DNA from: an uncultured Bacteroides sp.
GTDB taxonomy: Bacteria > Bacteroidota > Bacteroidia > Bacteroidales > Bacteroidaceae
NCBI RefSeq assembly: GCF_910586915.1
Contig: NZ_CAJULN010000001.1
Span: 256,376 to 320,375 of the forward strand
DNA: 64,000 nt
Direction of reading: 5' to 3'
Part shown: positions 18,206 through 28,141 of the stretch, in pieces
Layout: every line of letters starts with the position of its first letter
Position numbering within the stretch: the first letter of the stretch is position 1
Notes under the pieces: generated by a model
Database searches by the model: none
What the model was told of the DNA's origin: nothing
Seen by the model: the letters and a program-made list of their open reading frames with translations, nothing else
Translations under genes and position numbers: made by a program

Positions 18206-19081
18206 TTATTTCTTGTCTTTTTCGATGCTTATCAATTCAACTTCGAAAATCAAAGTAGAGAACGGTTTGATTTGACCGCCTGATTCCCTTGAGCCATAAG
18301 CAAGTTCCTGAGGGATGTAAAGTTCCCATTTTGAACCTACAGGCATCATTGTCAGGGCTTCTGTCCAACCTTTGATTACTTGGTTGGCACGGAAAGTAGC
18401 CGGTTCGTTGCGCTTGTAAGAACTGTCGAACTCAGTTCCGTCAATCAAAGTACCTTTGTAGTTTACTTTCACTTTGCAGGTATCGGCCGGAATTTCACCC
18501 TTACCTTCAGTGATTACTTTGTATTGCAGACCGCTCGGAGTGGTTTTTACACCTTCTTTTGTTTTGTTTTCGGCAAGGAACTTTTCGTTTTCAGCCTTGT
18601 AGTCGGCATATTTTTCTGCTAAAGTTTTTGCTTTGATAGTTTCAATGGTAGTGCGTGTATAAGTCTGGGCTTCATCCATAGTCATCAGACCGCCTTTTTC
18701 CAAAGTACCTGCAATGAATCCTGCCAAGATGTTCTCTTTGTTGACAGTCTTGGTAGAGTCGTCTCCAAACAATTCGTGATTGAAGCCTTCCACCATTTGA
18801 GTGATTTGCTGGCCGATTTGCAGACCTGCTCTGTAGGCGATGTCTTTCTTGCCGTTCTTGGTGGCACCTTCGTTCAAACCTTTGATGAAATCTGCCAGAT
18901 ATGCAGTATCGACATCCATACGGCCTGTCAGATAGCCTTTCAGGCCTTGAGTCTGAGCCAAACCGAAAGAATAAGACAGTGAGTCGATGTCTGTTTTCAT
19001 ATTTGCTTTAGGAGATTGGGCTGTACAAGAAGCAAGGCTTGCAGCAGCAGCGATTGTCATAAAAACACTAACTTTTTTCAT
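18206..19081 (-). CDS. FKBP-type peptidyl-prolyl cis-trans isomerase, lipoprotein
   Basis: 291 residues. The lipobox SLASC places the lipid Cys at 19, so it is an envelope lipoprotein. The N-terminal FkpA-type dimerisation region (about 25-175, with SLSYSFGLAQTQG) is followed by an FKBP domain (about 185-285: SGLQYKVITEGKG, VNYKGTLIDGTEFDSS, VIKGWTEALTMMPVGSKWEL, FSTLIFEVELISI). It catalyses proline isomerisation in exported proteins and acts as a chaperone. It lies 20 nt after a cytoplasmic-looking paralogue and is followed by a terminator. Confidence 0.94.
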   Translation of the reverse strand: MKKVSVFMTIAAAASLASCTAQSPKANMKTDIDSLSYSFGLAQTQGLKGYLTGRMDVDTAYLADFIKGLNEGATKNGKKDIAYRAGLQIGQQITQMVEGFNHELFGDDSTKTVNKENILAGFIAGTLEKGGLMTMDEAQTYTRTTIETIKAKTLAEKYADYKAENEKFLAENKTKEGVKTTPSGLQYKVITEGKGEIPADTCKVKVNYKGTLIDGTEFDSSYKRNEPATFRANQVIKGWTEALTMMPVGSKWELYIPQELAYGSRESGGQIKPFSTLIFEVELISIEKDKK

Positions 19082-19101
19082 TTTGCTTTGAATTTTTTTA
19101 T

Positions 19102-19686
19102 TTATAATACTTCGAGTAATTCTACTTCAAATACAAGTGTGCTGTGAGGAGGTATCATTTCTCCGGCACCTCTTGCGCCATAACCAAGTTCCGACGGAAT
19201 GTACAGTTTCCATTTAGCACCTTCAGACATCAGTTGCAGTGCTTCCACCCATCCCGGAATTACCTGGTTGACACCAAATACGGCAGGTTCGCCACGTTGG
19301 ATGGAGCTGTCGAACAGCGTTCCGTCAATCAGCGTGCCCTCGTAGTGACATCTCACCTGGTCCGTAGCTTGCGGCTTTTTGCCTGTACCTTCGTTGATGA
19401 CTTCGTATTGCAATCCGCTGGGCAGAGTTACGATACCTGCTTTTTTCTTGTTTTCTTCGAGGAAAGCCTTTCCTTGTTCGATGGCGGCAGCGCTCATCTT
19501 TGCTTCCAATTCTTCGAAATATTTGTTTACTATTTCACGGGCTTCCTGATGGCTGATAGCCGTCTGGTTGCCTTCCAATACATCCTTGATAGCCTGTGTG
19601 AAGTCTTCTACTGAGAGATTCTTAATCCCCATGCTTAATAAGTTTTGACCGATTCCCAGGCCAATAGAGTAACTGAATTTATCCAT
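19102..19686 (-). CDS. FKBP-type peptidyl-prolyl cis-trans isomerase (FklB-like)
   Basis: 194 residues with no signal peptide, so cytoplasmic or periplasmic by an unseen route. The N-terminal domain (about 1-85, FSYSIGLGIGQNL) matches FkpA/FklB dimerisation regions. The FKBP domain (about 90-194) has SGLQYEVINEGTG, CHYEGTLIDGTLFDSS and VIPGWVEALQLMSEGAKWKL. It and the lipoprotein paralogue downstream look like a duplication that then split between compartments. A -7-like TAAATTTG lies on the minus strand at 19756-19749. Confidence 0.94.
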   Translation of the reverse strand: MDKFSYSIGLGIGQNLLSMGIKNLSVEDFTQAIKDVLEGNQTAISHQEAREIVNKYFEELEAKMSAAAIEQGKAFLEENKKKAGIVTLPSGLQYEVINEGTGKKPQATDQVRCHYEGTLIDGTLFDSSIQRGEPAVFGVNQVIPGWVEALQLMSEGAKWKLYIPSELGYGARGAGEMIPPHSTLVFEVELLEVL

Positions 19687-19921
19687 ATAATGTTTCTTGT
19701 TGACGATTGAAACGCGTCACCTCCATAGTTTTAGCTTTCAATCCATTGCAAATTTACGAGTCGCAAAAGTACGTGTTTTATTTGAATGATTTAGCATTTG
19801 GTATTTAAAAATTCTTATATCCGTGAAAGTTAGCCGCTTTTCTTTGAAGATTTTATTCTTTTGTTCCGGTGATTCTGATTACATTTGTGCATCTTAAAAG
19901 CAAACAGAAGGAGAAACGGAT

Positions 19922-20620
19922 ATGAAGAATCTGGTAATTTTGACGGGTGCAGGCATGAGTGCCGAGAGTGGAATCAGTACATTTAGGGATGCGGGTGGTT
20001 TGTGGGACCGTTATCCGGTGGAGCAGGTTGCCACTCCGGAGGGGTATCAGCGTGACCCGGCTGTGGTGATAAGCTTTTATAACGAACGCCGGAAGCAACT
20101 ATTGGATGTTGTTCCGAACCGAGGGCACGAGTTGTTGGCGCAACTGGAAAAGGACTTTAACGTAACAGTGGTGACACAGAATGTTGACAATCTGCACGAA
20201 AGAGCCGGGAGCAGCCATATAATCCACCTGCATGGAGAATTGACAAAAGTCTGTTCCAGTCGCGACCCTTATAATCCCCGTTACATAAAGGAACTCGAAC
20301 CGGAGGAATACGAAGTGAAACTTGGCGACAAGGCAGGAGACGGGACACAATTACGTCCTTTTATCGTATGGTTCGGTGAGGCGGTTCCCGAAATAGAGAC
20401 TGCTGTACGATACGTGGAGAAAGCGGATATTTTCGTAATTATCGGCACTTCGCTCAATGTGTATCCTGCTGCGGGGTTGCTTCATTATGTACCAAGAGGA
20501 GCAGAGGTATATCTGATTGATCCGAAACCGGTAGATATACATACTTCACGTCCGATACACGTGATTCGGAAGGGAGCTTCCGAGGGTGTGGCGGAGCTGA
20601 AACAATTGTTGGGCGTCTGA
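19922..20620 (+). CDS. cobB: Sir2-family NAD-dependent protein deacylase (class III sirtuin)
   Basis: 232 residues. The NAD-binding motif GAGMSAESGISTFRD, the TQNVDNLHERAG segment and the catalytic His in HLHGEL are intact, as are GTSLNVYPAA and the C-terminal IDPKP. The Tyr-x-x-Arg pair in SFYNERRKQ is that of class III (SIRT5/CobB) enzymes that remove succinyl or malonyl groups. The zinc-binding Cys set is missing: only one Cys (VCSSRD) is in the zinc-module region, so this version is probably zinc-free. It is a single gene; TACATTTG at 19880-19887 is a possible -7 element. Confidence 0.93.
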   Translation: MKNLVILTGAGMSAESGISTFRDAGGLWDRYPVEQVATPEGYQRDPAVVISFYNERRKQLLDVVPNRGHELLAQLEKDFNVTVVTQNVDNLHERAGSSHIIHLHGELTKVCSSRDPYNPRYIKELEPEEYEVKLGDKAGDGTQLRPFIVWFGEAVPEIETAVRYVEKADIFVIIGTSLNVYPAAGLLHYVPRGAEVYLIDPKPVDIHTSRPIHVIRKGASEGVAELKQLLGV

Positions 20621-20689
20621 ATGCTTTCTTTTCTTGATTTTAGTTTGTGAAAAAGACTATGCATTGAAATATTAATTAAGTATTATTTG

Positions 20690-20697
20690 TATTTTTG
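20690..20697 (+). promoter_or_regulatory. Candidate -7 element for the HTCS gene
   Basis: TATTTTTG matches TAnnTTTG, 25 nt before the start codon. The only TTG upstream is 23 nt away, so the -33 element is weak. Confidence 0.4.
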
Positions 20698-20722
20698 TAG
20701 CCGCTAATCAATTATATAATAC

Positions 20723-23700
20723 ATGAAAAGAACTGTTATCTTCCTCTTGGGTATTTTAGGTATTATACTGGTGAATGCTAAAAACCATTACTTTAAACAT
20801 CTGGGAGTTTCCGACGGTCTGTCCCAAGTTTGCATATTTTCTATCTATCAGGATGAACTGGGTGCTGTATGGTTGGGCACTTCGGAAGGATTGAACAGAT
20901 ATAATGGAAAGGATGTGAGGATATTCCGTCCTTCGCAGGATGGGGAAGGACTGACAAACAATGAAATCAATAAATTGTGTGGGGACGGGAAGGGGCGGAT
21001 GTATATCCGTTCGGGGAATGATTTGATAAAATGCGAACTTTATAAGGAACGGTTTACCTGTTTGCGCCGTAATGATGTGCGGGATATTTTCTGTAAGGGA
21101 GACACATTGTGGGTGAGTTGCAAATCAGGTATTTATTATTGTACGGCAGAAAGTTCGGAGTTGACTCTTGCCGTACAGTTACAGAAAGGAGTCGGTTCCG
21201 GCGGAATGTTGTATGTAGATGATGACCGGATATGGCTTGGCACTAATTATGTGGTAGCCGTCTCACGCAAGAATCCGGAGGAGCAAAAGATATTGGCTTC
21301 ATTTGGTAGAGGATGCCAGTGCATTTCGGGAGACAGCAACGGTAATATCTGGGTGGGCACCTGGAACGGTCTGTATAAAATCTCCGCCGACAGAGAAGTG
21401 GCTCATTACGCAAGTGTTGCCGTCGGGGACGGGGTGTCCGACAATCAAATCAGATGTGTGCAGGAAGATGATTTCAAACGTATTTGGATAGGTACGTTTC
21501 GAGGGCTTGATTGCTATGACCCTGCTGCGGGCAAGTGGGAACACTATATACGCTATGGCGATTCTCCCAATACACTGAGCCATCATTCGGTTTTGTCTCT
21601 TCATAAAGATATGCAGGGAAATATGTGGGTAGGTACTTACTATGGGGGAGTAAATGTCTTTAATCCAAGTAAGAACGGCAATCATTTTTATTATGCCGAG
21701 CCTTTACAGAAAGACTGTCTGAGTTTTCCTGTGGTGGGAAAGATGACGGAAGACGATAAAGGAAACTTATGGATTTGTACGGAAGGAGGAGGACTGAACC
21801 GTTACGACGAAAGTACGGGCACTTTTGCTCACTATCAGCATATGCAAGGCGATAAGGAGAGTGTCGGCAGTGATAATCTGAAGTCGATATTCTATAACAA
21901 GGAAAATGAGCGTCTGTATGTCGGCACTCACTTGGGCGGATTGTTTGTTTTGGACTTGAAATCGGACAGAGGACATACGCTTCATCATGTGGCGGGAGAT
22001 TCGGCCTCGTTGCCGCACGAAATTGTGAATGACATACAGCGATATAAAAACGGGCTTGCCGTATTGACGCAGGGTGGGGCTATGTTTATGGACCCGGCTA
22101 CCGAGAAGTTTTCACCTCTTTCGGACAATCCGGATGTCAGACGGCTGTTGAGCAAAAGATATGCATATGAGACATTCCTTATTGACAGCAGGCAGCGCGT
22201 ATGGCTGGGACTTGCCGAGGGAGGAGTCATTTGTATAGATTTGACTTCCTCTCAAATCACCCAATATGTGACGGACGTCAATAATCCCTCCGCCATAGAG
22301 CGTTTTAAGGTTGTCCATATTTTCGAGGATAGTAAAGGACGGATTTTCTTCGGAACAATAGGTTCGGGTGTCTTTGAATATTTGGAAGATGAACAACGGT
22401 TCAAGTCCTACAGTACTTCGAATCAGAGCCTTCCGAGTGATTATTGCTATTATATCAGCGAGTCTGTCGAAGACCGTTGTCTGTTCATGCTTCATGGAAA
22501 GGGGCTTTCCGTTTTCAATCCCGAAGAGGGCAGGGTAACGAATACTTATCATTTATTCAATCAAACCTATAGTCAGGGGTCTGCGTTATATATGGATAAG
22601 AAAGGGACACTTTTCATTGGTGGCACAAACGGGCTGGCTTTGTTTCGTAAGCAAGCCTTGCATTCATTCCCTTCCAAAAACCTTTTAAACTTTGACAAAC
22701 TGTTTATTTTTAATGAGGAAATCGGTCCTAACGACGGTTCCGATATCCTGACCGATATTTTAGCAAAGACATCGGATGTCTATTTGAGTTACAAGCAGAA
22801 CAACATAGCCATCGAACTTGCCACCTTCAATTATGATAACGACCGCAGCCGTCTGTTCGAATATCAGCTGGACGGTTTTGATAAGGTATGGACGCAAACC
22901 GCCAATACCACCATCACTTATACAAATCTTTCGCCAGGCAATTATACGTTGAGAGTCCGTCCGTTGGATTCCAAAGAAAAGGCGAGGCAGGAAATCAGCG
23001 TCAATATACACGTGTCTGCTCCGTTCTACGCTACCGTTTGGGCATATCTTTTCTATTTCCTTTGCTTACTTGGGCTGATGATTGCATTCATTCGTTTCAA
23101 AACCCGCCAGGCAGCGTTGAAGTCTTCTTTGGAGTTTGAAAGGAAAGAAAAAGAGCGGATAGAAGAGATGAATCAGATAAAATTGCGCTTCTTTACGAAT
23201 ATATCCCATGAGTTCCGTACGCCGTTGACACTTATTCTCGGTCAGATTGAGGTGCTGATGCAGATGGATTTGAGCACGACTATTTATAATCGTATCCTTC
23301 GCATTTACAAGAACGCATGGCATATGCGCAATCTCATATCTGAATTGCTCGATTTCCGCAAGCAGGAGCAGGGTTACCTGAAGTTGAAAGTGGAAGAGCA
23401 AGATTTGATTGCTTTTACCCGGCAGATTTATATGTGCTTTTACGAATATGCACAGAAGAAAGAAATTACTTACCGCTTTGACCATGTGGAAGAAACTGTC
23501 TCCGTGTGGTTTGATTCGAAGCAGTTGCAGAAAGTTATTTTCAATTTGTTGTCGAATGCTTTCAAATACACCTCCGACAAAGGTAACATAACGGTGGAAA
23601 TAAGAAAAACGGCGTCTCAGGCTATGGTATCGGTACGCGATACGGGAGTCGGCATTCCCGAAGAACATATCTCGAAGATTTTCGAAAGATTCTATCAGAC

Positions 23701-24772
23701 GGACAACCTTACCTCTTCTTTCACTATGGGCACAGGCATAGGGCTGGCGTTGGCTAAGGGAATAATGAATATGCATCATGGAAAGATTGAGGTAGAGAGC
23801 ACTGTCGGTAAGGGAACCACATTCACTCTGTATCTTCCTTTGGGTAACCGTCATTTCAGCGATGAAGAGATGGCGACGACGGAGGGCAAGGAAGTGATGG
23901 TTATTCAGGATTCGTTACCCGCTTTTTCGTTTGAGCAAAGAGTAGAAGAGGATAAGAAGGTGCAGGAAGAGAGTCCGGCGGTTGCAGAAACCTCTGCCAA
24001 TGGGGAAGAGAAATCCACTATCTTGCTGGTAGACGACAATGAAGAACTGTTGTTCATGTTGGAAGAGCTGTTTCTGCCTACATATAAGGTATATATGGCG
24101 CACAATGGACGTGAAGGGTTGGAAATGGCACGCCAGATACAGCCTGACTTGATTATCAGTGATGTGATGATGCCTGGAATGTCGGGCAAGGAATTATGCT
24201 ATAAAATAAAGACGAATGTAGAACTTTCTCATATTTCGGTTGTATTGCTCACAGCCCAAACCTCCATCGAATATATGATAGAGGGATTGATGTTTGGCGC
24301 AGACGACTATGTGACAAAGCCGTTCAATGTCAGGATATTAGTGACGCGTTGTAACAACCTGATTAAAAACAGAAAGCGTTTGATAGCCCATTATGCAGGC
24401 AAGCCTGTTGCGGAATCTCCGGTGCCGCAAGCTATCAACGAGAAAGACAAGGAACTATTGGAAAGATGCGTAGGTATTATTAAAAACAACTTTGAGAATC
24501 AGGATTTTGATGTGACCGCCCTTGCTTCCGAACTCTGTATGGGACGTAGCAAATTGTATGCGCAATTCAAACAGGTGACCGGATTGACTCCGAACGAATT
24601 TATTCTGAAAGTAAAACTGGACGAAGCAATGGTGTTGTTAAAGAAAGCTCCCGAACTGAATATTTCGGAGATTTCCTTCCGGTTGGGCTTCTCTTCGCCC
24701 CGTTATTTCAGCAAATCCTTCAAAGCCTTTTTCGGAGTGGCTCCGCAGGTGGTACGGAATAGGAAAGAATAG
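20723..24772 (+). CDS. Hybrid two-component system sensor/regulator (HTCS, SusR-like)
   Basis: 1349 residues combining sensor and regulator in one inner-membrane protein. After a signal peptide (about 20 residues) come two seven-bladed periplasmic propellers of Reg_prop repeats (many WLGT and WVGT blades, about 25-685), a Y_Y_Y domain (about 690-765) and a transmembrane segment (about 770-792). The kinase part has HisKA with the phospho-acceptor His829 in NISHEFRTPL, then HATPase_c (LLSNAFKYT, DTGVGIPEE, GTGIGLALAKG). A receiver follows with Asp1147 in ISDVMMPGMSG, then an AraC HTH of about 100 residues. It should sense an oligosaccharide and activate the SusC/SusD operon starting 200 nt downstream. 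Confidence 0.96.
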   Translation: MKRTVIFLLGILGIILVNAKNHYFKHLGVSDGLSQVCIFSIYQDELGAVWLGTSEGLNRYNGKDVRIFRPSQDGEGLTNNEINKLCGDGKGRMYIRSGNDLIKCELYKERFTCLRRNDVRDIFCKGDTLWVSCKSGIYYCTAESSELTLAVQLQKGVGSGGMLYVDDDRIWLGTNYVVAVSRKNPEEQKILASFGRGCQCISGDSNGNIWVGTWNGLYKISADREVAHYASVAVGDGVSDNQIRCVQEDDFKRIWIGTFRGLDCYDPAAGKWEHYIRYGDSPNTLSHHSVLSLHKDMQGNMWVGTYYGGVNVFNPSKNGNHFYYAEPLQKDCLSFPVVGKMTEDDKGNLWICTEGGGLNRYDESTGTFAHYQHMQGDKESVGSDNLKSIFYNKENERLYVGTHLGGLFVLDLKSDRGHTLHHVAGDSASLPHEIVNDIQRYKNGLAVLTQGGAMFMDPATEKFSPLSDNPDVRRLLSKRYAYETFLIDSRQRVWLGLAEGGVICIDLTSSQITQYVTDVNNPSAIERFKVVHIFEDSKGRIFFGTIGSGVFEYLEDEQRFKSYSTSNQSLPSDYCYYISESVEDRCLFMLHGKGLSVFNPEEGRVTNTYHLFNQTYSQGSALYMDKKGTLFIGGTNGLALFRKQALHSFPSKNLLNFDKLFIFNEEIGPNDGSDILTDILAKTSDVYLSYKQNNIAIELATFNYDNDRSRLFEYQLDGFDKVWTQTANTTITYTNLSPGNYTLRVRPLDSKEKARQEISVNIHVSAPFYATVWAYLFYFLCLLGLMIAFIRFKTRQAALKSSLEFERKEKERIEEMNQIKLRFFTNISHEFRTPLTLILGQIEVLMQMDLSTTIYNRILRIYKNAWHMRNLISELLDFRKQEQGYLKLKVEEQDLIAFTRQIYMCFYEYAQKKEITYRFDHVEETVSVWFDSKQLQKVIFNLLSNAFKYTSDKGNITVEIRKTASQAMVSVRDTGVGIPEEHISKIFERFYQTDNLTSSFTMGTGIGLALAKGIMNMHHGKIEVESTVGKGTTFTLYLPLGNRHFSDEEMATTEGKEVMVIQDSLPAFSFEQRVEEDKKVQEESPAVAETSANGEEKSTILLVDDNEELLFMLEELFLPTYKVYMAHNGREGLEMARQIQPDLIISDVMMPGMSGKELCYKIKTNVELSHISVVLLTAQTSIEYMIEGLMFGADDYVTKPFNVRILVTRCNNLIKNRKRLIAHYAGKPVAESPVPQAINEKDKELLERCVGIIKNNFENQDFDVTALASELCMGRSKLYAQFKQVTGLTPNEFILKVKLDEAMVLLKKAPELNISEISFRLGFSSPRYFSKSFKAFFGVAPQVVRNRKE

Positions 24773-24828
24773 TTCGTCGTTATTCCGCCCGAAGATATTT
24801 GGAAACGTGTGGGTAAGGAAAGAAAATG

Positions 24829-24866
24829 TGTCCAAATCTTCCATGATGAGTGTTCAAATCTTCCAT
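24829..24866 (+). promoter_or_regulatory. Direct repeat, candidate HTCS operator upstream of susC
   Basis: TGTCCAAATCTTCCAT at 24829-24844 and TGTTCAAATCTTCCAT at 24851-24866 match at 15 of 16 positions and start exactly 22 bp apart, two helical turns. The pair ends 35 nt before the -33 element of the susC promoter, where an AraC-type activator would sit. The HTCS with an AraC domain is the gene just upstream. Confidence 0.65.
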
Positions 24867-24901
24867 ACGGATTTAAAAATGTTCTTTTCTTAAAATTAGG
24901 G

Positions 24902-24933
24902 TTTACAGATACGGTTTCTTATTTTTAGTTTTG
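24902..24933 (+). promoter_or_regulatory. Promoter of the susC-susD operon at 24973
   Basis: TTTA (24902-24905), a 20-nt spacer, then TAGTTTTG (24926-24933). The -7 element is a full match to TAnnTTTG and the -33 box matches 3 of 4. A weak -33 fits an activator-dependent promoter. Confidence 0.55.
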
Positions 24934-24972
24934 GATTGGTTTTAATTCTTATATTAACTAATCTAATAACTT

Positions 24973-27900
24973 ATGAAATTTGAAAAGCTTTATTTGTTGC
25001 TGTTGGCTTGCTTCATTTCGATGGGAGCATATTCGCAGAGCGAGCAACAGAAAATGACTGATAGCGGAAAGAGCCAGCAATCAGGTCATGCGAAAGTTAA
25101 AATCTCCGGACAGGTTTTTGATGAGAGCGGTGAAGGAATCCCCGGCGCGAATGTCAGTATTAAAAGTAATCCCTCTGTGGGAACCATCACTGATATGGAC
25201 GGTAGGTTCATACTGAATGCTTCTGCTAAGGATGTATTGATAATCAGTTTTGTGGGATATAACACGCAGGAGTTTCCTCTCAATGGAAAGACAAATATTA
25301 CCGTCAGTCTTTCGCAGAATGTAAATGAACTGGAAGGGGTGGAAGTCGTAGCGTTCGGTACACAGAAGAAGGAAAGTGTGATTGGTTCCATCACCACGCT
25401 TTCTCCTAAGAGCCTGAGAGTGCCGAGCAGTAATATGACTACTGCGCTGGCAGGTCAGGTGGCCGGGCTTATTTCCTATCAGACATCTGGAGAGCCGGGT
25501 GCGGATGATGCAACCTTTTTTGTGCGCGGTATCGCATCTTTCGGATTTAACACCAGTCCTTTGATACTGATTGACAATATCGAATCGACCAGTACGGACT
25601 TAGGCCGTTTGAATCCTGATGATATTGAAAGTTTTTCGATTATGAAAGACGCTATGGCAACAGCTCTGTACGGTTCGAGAGGAGCCAACGGGGTTGTACT
25701 GGTAAAGACAAAAGAGGGAGAAAGAGGAAAGACGAAATTCGATGTAAGAGTAGAGGGAAGCAATTCGCGTCCGACAAGCAATATCGAACTGGCAGATCCC
25801 ATCTCTTACATGAAATTGCATAACGAGGCAATTTTAACGCGCGATCCCCTTTCGCCTGTCATGTATAGCGATGATAAAATAGACAGAACAGTGCCCGGTT
25901 TGGGTTCTGTGATTTATCCTTATACCGATTGGAAGAAGCAGTTGATGAAGAATTCTGCCTGGAACGGGCGGGCCAACATGAGCATTAGCGGCGGCGGAAA
26001 TGCGGCTACATATTACGTATCGCTCCGATATACCAAAGACCAGGGTTTGTTGAATGTAGACGGCAAAAACAACTTCAACAATAACATCAATCTTCAAACT
26101 TACCAGATGAGGGCCAATGTCAATATCAATGTGACAAAAACCACCCAGGTAAGAGTCAATCTGAGCGGAATATTTGATGACTATGAGGGGCCTATTTATT
26201 CGGGTTCGGACATTTACTCAATGGTGATGAAGGCAAATCCTGTTCTTTTCCCTGCGGTATATCCCACAGACAAGGAACATCAGTACATCAAGCATATTCT
26301 TTTTGGAAACAGTGATGACGGAAGTTACATCAACCCGTATGCCGAGATGGTGAAGGGATATAAGGACTATGAGAATACTACGATGCTTGCCACACTGGGA
26401 ATTACGCAAGATTTGGATTTTCTGACCAAAGGCCTGAAATTTGAAGGTTTCTTCAATATCTCACGCAAATCATACTACAGCCAGACCAGGCAGTACAAAC
26501 CTTATTATTATGCGTTGAGTTCTTATGATTTCATGACGGGCAACTACTCCATTGAGAATATTAACCCCGATTCGGGAACTGAATACCTTGATTTTGGCAA
26601 TGGGGATAAGACGGTCAACAATGTGATGACAATAGAAACAAGGACCAATTACAACCGCGATTTTGGAAACCATCGGGTTGGCGGGCTTATCGTCACTCAA
26701 TATATCGACAGCAAGAACCCCAATTATACTACACTGCAAGAGAGTTTGCCCTCCAGGAACTTTGGTGTGTCGGGACGTTTCACATATGCTTATGCCGATC
26801 GTTATTTCTCTGAATTCAACTTCGGGTTAAATGGTTCCGAACGTTTCGACAAGGAGCACAGATGGGGCTTTTTCCCCTCCGTTGGCGGCGGATGGATGAT
26901 TTCGAACGAGCCTTTCTTTGAAAGCCTGAGTCATAAGATTGACAAATTGAAGATAAGAGCTTCCTACGGTTTGGTGGGTAATGATAAGATTGGCGATACG
27001 TCGCAGCGTTTCTTATATCTGTCCAATGTCAATATGAATTCTACGGGAGCCTCTTTCGGATACGAGAACGGATACAGCAGGCCGGGCGTAAGCGTGTCGC
27101 GTTATGCCAACCCTGCCATTGGCTGGGAAAAAGCCTACAAGGCGAATTATGCACTCGAAGCATCCTTCTACGGTTTTGACCTGATAGCAGAATATTTTAC
27201 CGAACGCCGCACCAGCATATTGCAGAAGCGGGAAAGCATTCCAGGCGTCATGGGATACGAAGTAAACTCATACGCCAATATCGGCGAAACAAAAGGACAT
27301 GGGGTAGACCTCGACTTAAAGTATAACAAGAATATCAGCAAGGATTGCTATGTGATAGCGCGCGGTAACTTTACGTATGCTCACAGCGAATATTTGAAAT
27401 ACGAAGACAACACTTACGACAAGGAGTGGTGGAAATACAAAATCGGCTATTCTCCCCGACAGCAATGGGGATACATTGCCGAAGGGCTGTTCATAGATGA
27501 TGCCGAAGTGGCCAACTCGCCCGTACAGACAGGCAATTACCAGGCGGGAGATATCAAATTCCGCGATATGAACGGCGATGGAGTAATCAATTCGCTGGAT
27601 GAAGTGCCGATAGGCTATCCTACCACTCCTGAGATTAACTACGGTTTCGGGGCTACTTTCGGATATAAAGGATTCGATGTAAACTTCCAGTTTCACGGTT
27701 CGGCACATTCCTCATTTTGGATTGACTATGAGAAGATGTCTCCGTTTTTCCAGTCGACAGTATCCGGACAGAAGGGCAACAATCAGTTGGCGAAGTTCAT
27801 AGCCGACAGTTATTGGTCGGAGAGCAACCGCGACCGTTATGCCACATGGCCAAGACTGTCGACCACCTCCATTGCCAACAACAAGTCCAGAAGCACCTGG

Positions 27901-28128
27901 TTCATGAGAGACGGTTCGTTCTTGCGGCTTAAGTTGGTGGAGATGGGCTATACCGTACCTCAGAAATTGGTTCGTAAATGGGGGATGTCCAATTTAAGAT
28001 TCTATATGTCTTCCACCAATCTCTTTGTATTGAGCAAGTTTAAGGAGTGGGATGTGGAATTGGCGGGCAACGGTCTCAACTATCCGTTGCAGCGTGTATT
28101 CAATATCGGAGTAAGTGTAGGTTTTTAA
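24973..28128 (+). CDS. SusC/RagA-family TonB-linked outer-membrane transporter
   Basis: 1051 residues. A signal peptide (to about residue 22, ending AYSQ) is followed by a carboxypeptidase-D-like domain (about 43-125, GIPGANVSIKSNPSVGTITD), a TonB plug (about 135-250, SIMKDAMATALYGSRGANGV) and a barrel ending in NIGVSVGF. It has no STN domain, which fits control by the HTCS just upstream rather than by an ECF sigma/anti-sigma pair. It is the first gene of the plus-strand operon SusC-SusD-two lipoproteins. The ligand is unknown, as no glycosidase lies in the operon. Confidence 0.96.
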   Translation: MKFEKLYLLLLACFISMGAYSQSEQQKMTDSGKSQQSGHAKVKISGQVFDESGEGIPGANVSIKSNPSVGTITDMDGRFILNASAKDVLIISFVGYNTQEFPLNGKTNITVSLSQNVNELEGVEVVAFGTQKKESVIGSITTLSPKSLRVPSSNMTTALAGQVAGLISYQTSGEPGADDATFFVRGIASFGFNTSPLILIDNIESTSTDLGRLNPDDIESFSIMKDAMATALYGSRGANGVVLVKTKEGERGKTKFDVRVEGSNSRPTSNIELADPISYMKLHNEAILTRDPLSPVMYSDDKIDRTVPGLGSVIYPYTDWKKQLMKNSAWNGRANMSISGGGNAATYYVSLRYTKDQGLLNVDGKNNFNNNINLQTYQMRANVNINVTKTTQVRVNLSGIFDDYEGPIYSGSDIYSMVMKANPVLFPAVYPTDKEHQYIKHILFGNSDDGSYINPYAEMVKGYKDYENTTMLATLGITQDLDFLTKGLKFEGFFNISRKSYYSQTRQYKPYYYALSSYDFMTGNYSIENINPDSGTEYLDFGNGDKTVNNVMTIETRTNYNRDFGNHRVGGLIVTQYIDSKNPNYTTLQESLPSRNFGVSGRFTYAYADRYFSEFNFGLNGSERFDKEHRWGFFPSVGGGWMISNEPFFESLSHKIDKLKIRASYGLVGNDKIGDTSQRFLYLSNVNMNSTGASFGYENGYSRPGVSVSRYANPAIGWEKAYKANYALEASFYGFDLIAEYFTERRTSILQKRESIPGVMGYEVNSYANIGETKGHGVDLDLKYNKNISKDCYVIARGNFTYAHSEYLKYEDNTYDKEWWKYKIGYSPRQQWGYIAEGLFIDDAEVANSPVQTGNYQAGDIKFRDMNGDGVINSLDEVPIGYPTTPEINYGFGATFGYKGFDVNFQFHGSAHSSFWIDYEKMSPFFQSTVSGQKGNNQLAKFIADSYWSESNRDRYATWPRLSTTSIANNKSRSTWFMRDGSFLRLKLVEMGYTVPQKLVRKWGMSNLRFYMSSTNLFVLSKFKEWDVELAGNGLNYPLQRVFNIGVSVGF

Positions 28129-28141
28129 AAAAAGAATGGTT

